A stretch of 9,457 bases of DNA from SCSIO-59966 sp046566185. Its GTDB lineage: Bacteria > Actinomycetota > Actinomycetes > Actinomycetales > SCSIO-59966. A program made the translations under genes and the position numbers. Every line of letters begins with the position of its first letter. Positions within the stretch are counted from its first letter, which is position 1. The stretch is from the NCBI GenBank assembly GCA_046566185.1, contig JBKHXE010000014.1, positions 1-9,457 on the forward strand. Reading direction: 5' to 3'. This document shows, one piece after another, positions 6,119-9,457 of the stretch. The notes under the pieces were generated by a model. The model saw nothing but the letters and a program-made list of their open reading frames with translations, made no database searches and was not told where the DNA came from.

Positions 6119-6352
6119 ATGGACGGCACCCGGCCCCGCAGGGACGACGAGTACCCGGAGGGGGCTCTGGAGGAGTCCCGCGCCTGGAACGTCGTCGCGT
6201 ACCTCATGTCGGGCGTGCTCGGCTTCGGGCTGCCCGGGTGGCTGCTCGACCGGTGGCTCGGCACGGGCTACTGGACGCTGGTGGGACTCCTGGGGGGAAT
6301 GGCCGCCGCGCTCACCCTGATCTGGTTCCGGTACGGTACGGATCGGTCGTGA
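6119..6352 (+). CDS. atpZ: AtpZ/AtpI-family small membrane protein
   Basis: The 77-residue product has a charged N-terminus (1-22) and two membrane helices (about 24-43 and 50-71). The conserved features are W23-N-V-V, G37-x-x-x-W41-L-L-D-R-W and the end segment LIWFRYG (67-73). This pattern is typical of the AtpZ-like gene placed before atpB in many bacteria. AtpZ has been reported to work with AtpI in Mg2+/Ca2+ handling for ATP synthase; a direct role here is inferred. The ATG start has no ribosome binding site and may be used on a leaderless transcript. A 124-base gap separates it from atpB. Confidence 0.8.
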   Translation: MDGTRPRRDDEYPEGALEESRAWNVVAYLMSGVLGFGLPGWLLDRWLGTGYWTLVGLLGGMAAALTLIWFRYGTDRS

Positions 6353-6383
6353 GCAGGGTCCTTCCCGCACCGGGTGCGCAGGG

Positions 6384-6402
6384 GGGCCCGACGGCTGGGC
6401 CC
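6384..6402 (+). other. Hairpin in the 124-base atpZ-atpB gap
   Basis: The gap 6353-6476 contains gggccc (6384-6389) and gggccc (6397-6402), a six-bp stem with a seven-base loop. A competing stem pairs gacgg (6390-6394, in that loop) with ccgtc (6405-6409), so two folds exclude each other. A small gcac/gtgc stem lies just upstream. A TACGGT hexamer (6332-6337) inside the end of atpZ is a weak -10 candidate without a -35. The gap ends with the aggagagg site of atpB. I see no small gene in it. Confidence 0.35.
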
Positions 6403-6476
6403 GCCCGTCACGACGGAGCCACCCACCGGTCAGCACGCCCACTGAACGTCGACCACCGCGCAGGAGAGGACAGCCC

Positions 6477-7262
6477 GTGCGCCTGAACGTGCTCGCCGCC
6501 GAGGACGGCTTCGAGGCCCCCGGGGCCGGCGACTTCTGGCAGCCGCTGGTGGGGGACGGGGCCTTCGCCCTCACGCGACCGATGGTCGTCATGGCCCTCA
6601 CCACCGCGGTGATCGCGTGGGCGCTGCTGGCGGGCACCCGGCGGCTGGCCGTCGTCCCGACCCGCGGCCAGGCGGCGACCGAGGCGGTCTACAACCTGGT
6701 CCGCAACTCGATCGCCCGCGACATCCTCGGCAGCCGCAACTTCCGGCCGTACCTGCCGCTGCTGTTCTCGCTGTTCGTGCTCATCCTGGTGAACAACCTC
6801 ATGGGCGTGTTCCCCGTGGTGCAGTACCCGACGATGGCGCGCGTCGGGTTCCCCGCCGCGCTCGCGATCGTCGTCTTCGTGCTCTACCTCGGGATCGGGA
6901 TCCGGCGCAAGGGCTTCGTGGGCTACCTCAAGGGCCTCGTGCCGCCCGGGCTCCCGGCGTGGATCGTGCCGCTGATCTTCTTCCTCGAGCTGCTGACGTA
7001 CTTCTTCACCCGGCCCGTCACGCTGGCCCTGCGACTGTTCGGCAACATGTTCGCCGGCCACATCCTGCTCCTGCTGATGACCCTCGGCGGCGAGTACATG
7101 CTGCTGCACGGCGGGCCGGCCCTGAAGGTGATGTCCGTCGGCCCCTTCGCGATGGGCTTCCTGCTGACGATCTTCGAGATCCTCGTCGAGTTCCTGCAGG
7201 CCTACATCTTCACGCTGCTCGCCGCCCTGTACATCGCCGGCTCGCTCGCTGACGAGCACTGA
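6477..7262 (+). CDS. atpB: F1Fo ATP synthase subunit a
   Basis: Subunit a forms the two proton half-channels beside the rotating c-ring in the membrane. The 261-residue protein is strongly hydrophobic with five or six helices. It carries the essential arginine in TLALRLFGNMFAGH (R186, matching E. coli R210), and Q241 in EFLQAYIF corresponds to E. coli Q252. H195 stands where E. coli has E219, and E234 where E. coli has H245: the known swapped His/Glu pair, so function should be kept. LVNNLMGVFPVVQYPT (104-119) is also typical. The GTG start follows aggagagg (6462-6469) at seven bases. It is the first core structural gene of the atp operon. Confidence 0.97.
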   Translation: MRLNVLAAEDGFEAPGAGDFWQPLVGDGAFALTRPMVVMALTTAVIAWALLAGTRRLAVVPTRGQAATEAVYNLVRNSIARDILGSRNFRPYLPLLFSLFVLILVNNLMGVFPVVQYPTMARVGFPAALAIVVFVLYLGIGIRRKGFVGYLKGLVPPGLPAWIVPLIFFLELLTYFFTRPVTLALRLFGNMFAGHILLLLMTLGGEYMLLHGGPALKVMSVGPFAMGFLLTIFEILVEFLQAYIFTLLAALYIAGSLADEH

Positions 7263-7284
7263 GCCGGCGAGGCACGACCCCCAC

Positions 7285-7302
7285 CGGCCGCGAGAGCGGC
7301 CG
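7285..7302 (+). other. GNRA-capped hairpin between atpB and atpE
   Basis: cggccgc (7285-7291) pairs perfectly with gcggccg (7296-7302) around the tetraloop gaga (7292-7295), a GNRA loop closed by a C-G pair. It ends 26 bases before the atpE ATG, just upstream of a purine-rich stretch (7308-7326). There is no U-tract, so a terminator is unlikely inside this operon. A stable cap here could protect the 3' part of the mRNA or help the high translation of subunit c; both are inferences. Confidence 0.5.
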
Positions 7303-7328
7303 CGAACCGAGAGGAACGAGAGAGGACC

Positions 7329-7535
7329 ATGGAAGGAAACATCGCGATCCTGGGCTACGGCCTGTCGGCCATCGGCCCCGGCATCGGCGTCGGCCTGATC
7401 TTCGCCGCCTACATCAACGGCGTGGCCCGCCAGCCGGAGGCGCGGGGCATGCTGCAGCCGATCGCCTTCCTGGGCTTCGCGCTCGCCGAGGCGCTGGCCA
7501 TCTTCGGTCTGGCGCTGGCCTTCGTCTTCCGCTGA
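7329..7535 (+). CDS. atpE: F1Fo ATP synthase subunit c
   Basis: Subunit c forms the proton-carrying rotor ring in the membrane. The 68-residue hairpin of two helices (about 5-29 and 45-67) has the glycine pattern G16-P-G18-I-G20-V-G22 in helix 1, the polar loop A33-R-Q-P36-E that contacts gamma/epsilon, and the essential carboxylate E54 in GFALAEALAIFGL. It is at the short end of the usual range but lacks nothing essential. The ATG start follows purine-rich sequence (gaggaacgagagagg) without one sharp Shine-Dalgarno; the 66-base gap before it holds the GAGA hairpin. The ring size cannot be predicted from the sequence. Confidence 0.97.
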   Translation: MEGNIAILGYGLSAIGPGIGVGLIFAAYINGVARQPEARGMLQPIAFLGFALAEALAIFGLALAFVFR

Positions 7536-7556
7536 CGGGTCCCGCCGGACGAGACA

Positions 7557-7574
7557 CCATCTGAGCCATCTGAG
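7557..7574 (+). repeat. Tandem 9-bp repeat in the atpE-atpF gap
   Basis: ccatctgag occurs twice in direct succession (7557-7565 and 7566-7574), just before the gaggag ribosome binding site (7576-7581) of atpF. It probably arose by replication slippage and slightly lengthens the spacer. No function is evident. Confidence 0.6.
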
Positions 7575-7587
7575 CGAGGAGCACCAC

Positions 7588-8202
7588 GTGGAGATCCCAG
7601 CGGCCGCCGTCATCGCGGCGGAGGAAGGGTCGGCCAGCTTCTGGGAGTCGGCCTACCCGATCATCCCGCACCCCGGCGAGCTCATCTTCGGCTTCATCAC
7701 CTTCGGCATCCTGCTGTGGATCGTCACCCGCAAGGTCGTGCCGCGGCTCGAGGAGGTCTACGCCGAGCGCACGGCCGTCATCGAGGGCGGCATGAAGCAG
7801 GCGGAGGAGGCCCAGGCCCAGGCCGAGGCCGCTCTCGAGGAGTACCGGTCGCAGCTGACCGAGGCCCGCGCCGAGGCTGCGCGCATCCGCGAGGAGGCAC
7901 GGGCCGAGGGAGCGTCGATCCTCGCCGAGATGCGGGAGAAGGCCGCCGCGGAGGCGGCCCGCATCACGGCCTCGGCGCACAAGCAGATCGAGGCGGAGCG
8001 CCAGCAGGCCGTCGTGCAGCTGCGCAGCGAGGTGGGCCGGCTGGCCACCGACCTCGCCGGCCGCATCGTCGGGGAGTCGCTCGAGGACGAGGCGCGCCAG
8101 CGTCGGATCGTCGACCGGTTCCTCGCCGACATCGAGCAGGCGGACGCGGGTGAGGTCCGGGCCCGCGCCGGTGCCGCCGCGGCCGACGGCCGGGAGGTCT
8201 GA
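7588..8202 (+). CDS. atpF: F1Fo ATP synthase subunit b
   Basis: Subunit b is the peripheral stalk that holds F1 still against the turning c-ring. The 204-residue product has a short N-terminal segment (1-29), one membrane helix (about 30-48, ELIFGFITFGILLWIVTRK) and a long charged Ala/Glu/Arg-rich helix (about 52-185) that should form the dimeric coiled coil. The V51-P-R-L-E-E-V-Y-A-E-R stretch after the membrane is typical. The GTG start follows gaggag (7576-7581) at six bases. It ends at TGATG, overlapping the atpH start by one base, which suggests coupled translation with its binding partner delta. It is not fused to delta, unlike the mycobacterial case. Confidence 0.95.
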   Translation: MEIPAAAVIAAEEGSASFWESAYPIIPHPGELIFGFITFGILLWIVTRKVVPRLEEVYAERTAVIEGGMKQAEEAQAQAEAALEEYRSQLTEARAEAARIREEARAEGASILAEMREKAAAEAARITASAHKQIEAERQQAVVQLRSEVGRLATDLAGRIVGESLEDEARQRRIVDRFLADIEQADAGEVRARAGAAAADGREV

Positions 8203-9011
8203 TGCGCGGCACCAGCCGGGCGTCCCTCGCCGCTGCCGAGGAGCGCGTCGAACCGCTCCTCGGCAGTGCCGACGGGATCGCCCTCGCCGAGGAGCTCTTC
8301 GCCGTGGCGCGGCTCCTCGACTTGTCCGCGGGCCTGCGGCGCGCGCTCAGCGACCCCTCCCGCGAGGGCGACGCCAAGGCGGACCTGGCACGCCGGCTGC
8401 TGGCCGACAAGGTCTCCGAGCAGACGGTCGACGTGGTGAGCGGCCTGGTCCGCAGCCGGTGGTCCGAGGGCCGGGACGTCGCGGACGCCGCGGAGCACCT
8501 CGGCGTGCAGGCCGCGCTGGCGGCCGCCGAGCGGGACGGCGACCTCACCTCGGTGGAGGACGAGCTCTTCCGCTTCGGCCGGCTCGTCGAGGGCGACCGG
8601 GAGCTCGCCGCCGCGCTGTCCGACCGGGGCGCCTCGGCGGAGCGCAGGACGGAGCTCGTCGAGCGCCTCCTGCAGGACCGTGCCCGGCCGGCCACCGTCG
8701 CCCTCGCACGGCAGGCGGTGGCCTACCCCCGCGGGCGGTCCCTCGCGGACGCGCTCGAGGCGTTCGAGAAGGCGGCCGCGCGGCGGCAGCAGCGCCTCGT
8801 CGCCCGGGTCACCGCGGCGGTGCCCCTCACCGAGCAGCAGCGGGAGCGGCTCGCCGCCGCGCTGCGCCGGGTCTACGACCACGACGTCCTGCTGAACGTG
8901 GACGTCGACCCCGATGTCGTCGGCGGCCTGCGCGTCCAGGTCGGCGACGAGGTGATCGACGCGACCGTCGTGAGCCGCCTCGACGACGCGCGCCGCCGTC
9001 TGGCGGGCTGA
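8202..9011 (+). CDS. atpH: F1Fo ATP synthase subunit delta
   Basis: Delta caps the F1 head and joins it to subunit b. The 269-residue protein is longer than the E. coli one (about 177) but matches the two-part delta common in actinobacteria: an N-terminal extension (about 1-95), then the helical N-domain and C-terminal domain. The signature GGLRVQVGDEVIDATVVSRL (241-260) identifies the family. LARQAVAYPRGRSLADALE (168-186) is also typical. The ATG overlaps the atpF stop (TGATG) and has gggagg (8192-8197) inside the end of atpF. The protein is soluble, with no signal peptide or membrane helix. Confidence 0.95.
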   Translation: MRGTSRASLAAAEERVEPLLGSADGIALAEELFAVARLLDLSAGLRRALSDPSREGDAKADLARRLLADKVSEQTVDVVSGLVRSRWSEGRDVADAAEHLGVQAALAAAERDGDLTSVEDELFRFGRLVEGDRELAAALSDRGASAERRTELVERLLQDRARPATVALARQAVAYPRGRSLADALEAFEKAAARRQQRLVARVTAAVPLTEQQRERLAAALRRVYDHDVLLNVDVDPDVVGGLRVQVGDEVIDATVVSRLDDARRRLAG

Positions 9012-9018
9012 ACCTCCC

Positions 9019-9033
9019 GGGCGCCCGGCGCCC
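9019..9033 (+). other. Small GC hairpin in the atpH-atpA gap
   Basis: gggcg (9019-9023) pairs with cgccc (9029-9033) around cccgg, eight bases after the atpH stop. The rest of the 75-base gap (9012-9086) shows no promoter or small gene and ends with aggga (9076-9080) before atpA. In DNA this GC-rich, a five-bp stem can arise by chance. Confidence 0.25.
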
Positions 9034-9086
9034 ACCCACAGCGTGATGCACTGGCACAACGAGACACCAGAGAGCAGGGACCGACC

Positions 9087-9457
9087 ATGGCGGAGCTGAC
9101 GATCCGACCTGAGGAGATCCGGGACGCGCTGGACGCCTTCGTCCAGTCCTACGAGCCTGGCGCGGCGTCGCGCGAGGAGATCGGGCGCGTCACCGAGGCC
9201 GGCGACGGCATCGCCCGCGTCGAGGGCCTCCCCGGCGCGATGGCCAACGAGCTGCTCGAGTTCGAGGACGGGACGCGCGGCCTCGCGCTGAACCTCGACG
9301 TGCGCGAGATCGGCGTCGTCGTCCTCGGCGAGTTCAGCGGCATCGAGGAGGGCCAGGAGGTGCGGCGCACCGGCGAGATCCTCTCGGTGCCGGTCGGTGA
9401 CGCCTTCCTCGGCCGCGTGGTCGACCCGCTGGGCAACCCGATCGACGGGCTCGGCGA
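9087..9457 (+). CDS. atpA: F1Fo ATP synthase subunit alpha, 3' truncated by the window edge
   Basis: Alpha alternates with beta in the F1 hexamer and binds nucleotide at regulatory, non-catalytic sites. Only 123 complete codons are present, running off the right edge without a stop. The product starts MAELTIRPEEIRDAL. It shows the N-terminal helix that binds delta (about 1-25) and then the beta-barrel domain, with the conserved GDGIARVEGLPGAMANELLE (39-58) and the GRVVDPLGNPIDGLG stretch (108-122) that leads into the nucleotide-binding domain. The Walker A motif lies beyond the window. The ATG is preceded by aggga (9076-9080) at six bases. Gamma, beta and epsilon genes are expected just downstream. 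Confidence 0.96.
   Translation, partial: MAELTIRPEEIRDALDAFVQSYEPGAASREEIGRVTEAGDGIARVEGLPGAMANELLEFEDGTRGLALNLDVREIGVVVLGEFSGIEEGQEVRRTGEILSVPVGDAFLGRVVDPLGNPIDGLG

Noticed and set aside
7758..9059. A 433-codon minus-strand open frame opposite atpF and atpH
   Set aside because: It is a shadow of two well-identified genes and has no recognisable motifs or sensible start context.
1..9457. A new multigene defence, mobile or biosynthetic system
   Set aside because: All genes belong to well-known housekeeping families in their usual order. No transposase, integrase, CRISPR repeats, attachment sites or change in base composition were seen.

Overview
This is a housekeeping stretch from a very GC-rich actinobacterium (over 70% GC by eye, with almost every codon ending in G or C). 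Every gene lies on the + strand. The order rho - rpmE - prfA - prmC - tsaC - wecA - small membrane genes - atpB-E-F-H-A is the classic actinobacterial arrangement, also recalled from Mycobacterium tuberculosis Rv1297-Rv1308. Here atpF and atpH are separate genes, not the mycobacterial b-delta fusion. The genus cannot be read from the sequence.

Region 1 (1-1517) is the 3' part of rho. Its Arg/Asp/Asn/Gly-rich N-terminal linker contains an imperfect internal duplication. The reading frame changes by -1 between the two copies, so the gene does not read through as given. Region 2 (1518-5595) is a translation and cell-envelope cluster: ribosomal protein L31, release factor 1, the methyltransferase that modifies it, the tRNA t6A enzyme TsaC, and a WecA-type lipid-linked sugar-phosphate transferase. 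The last four are joined by 17-, 4- and 4-base overlaps, which suggests translational coupling.

Region 3 (5596-9457) is the F1Fo ATP synthase operon: an AtpI-like four-helix protein, AtpZ, then subunits a, c, b, delta and the first 123 codons of alpha. The operon runs off the window before gamma, beta and epsilon. At its start, over the wecA stop codon, is a perfect Crp/GlxR-type palindrome (TGTGA-N6-TCACA) with a possible -10 element in its spacer. Hairpins occupy several intergenic gaps; the one between atpB and atpE has a GAGA tetraloop.

I found no mobile element, CRISPR array, tRNA/rRNA gene or new multigene system. The points worth a second look are the rho frameshift and duplication, the Crp-like site before the ATP synthase operon, the apparently leaderless atpZ, and the intergenic RNA structures.
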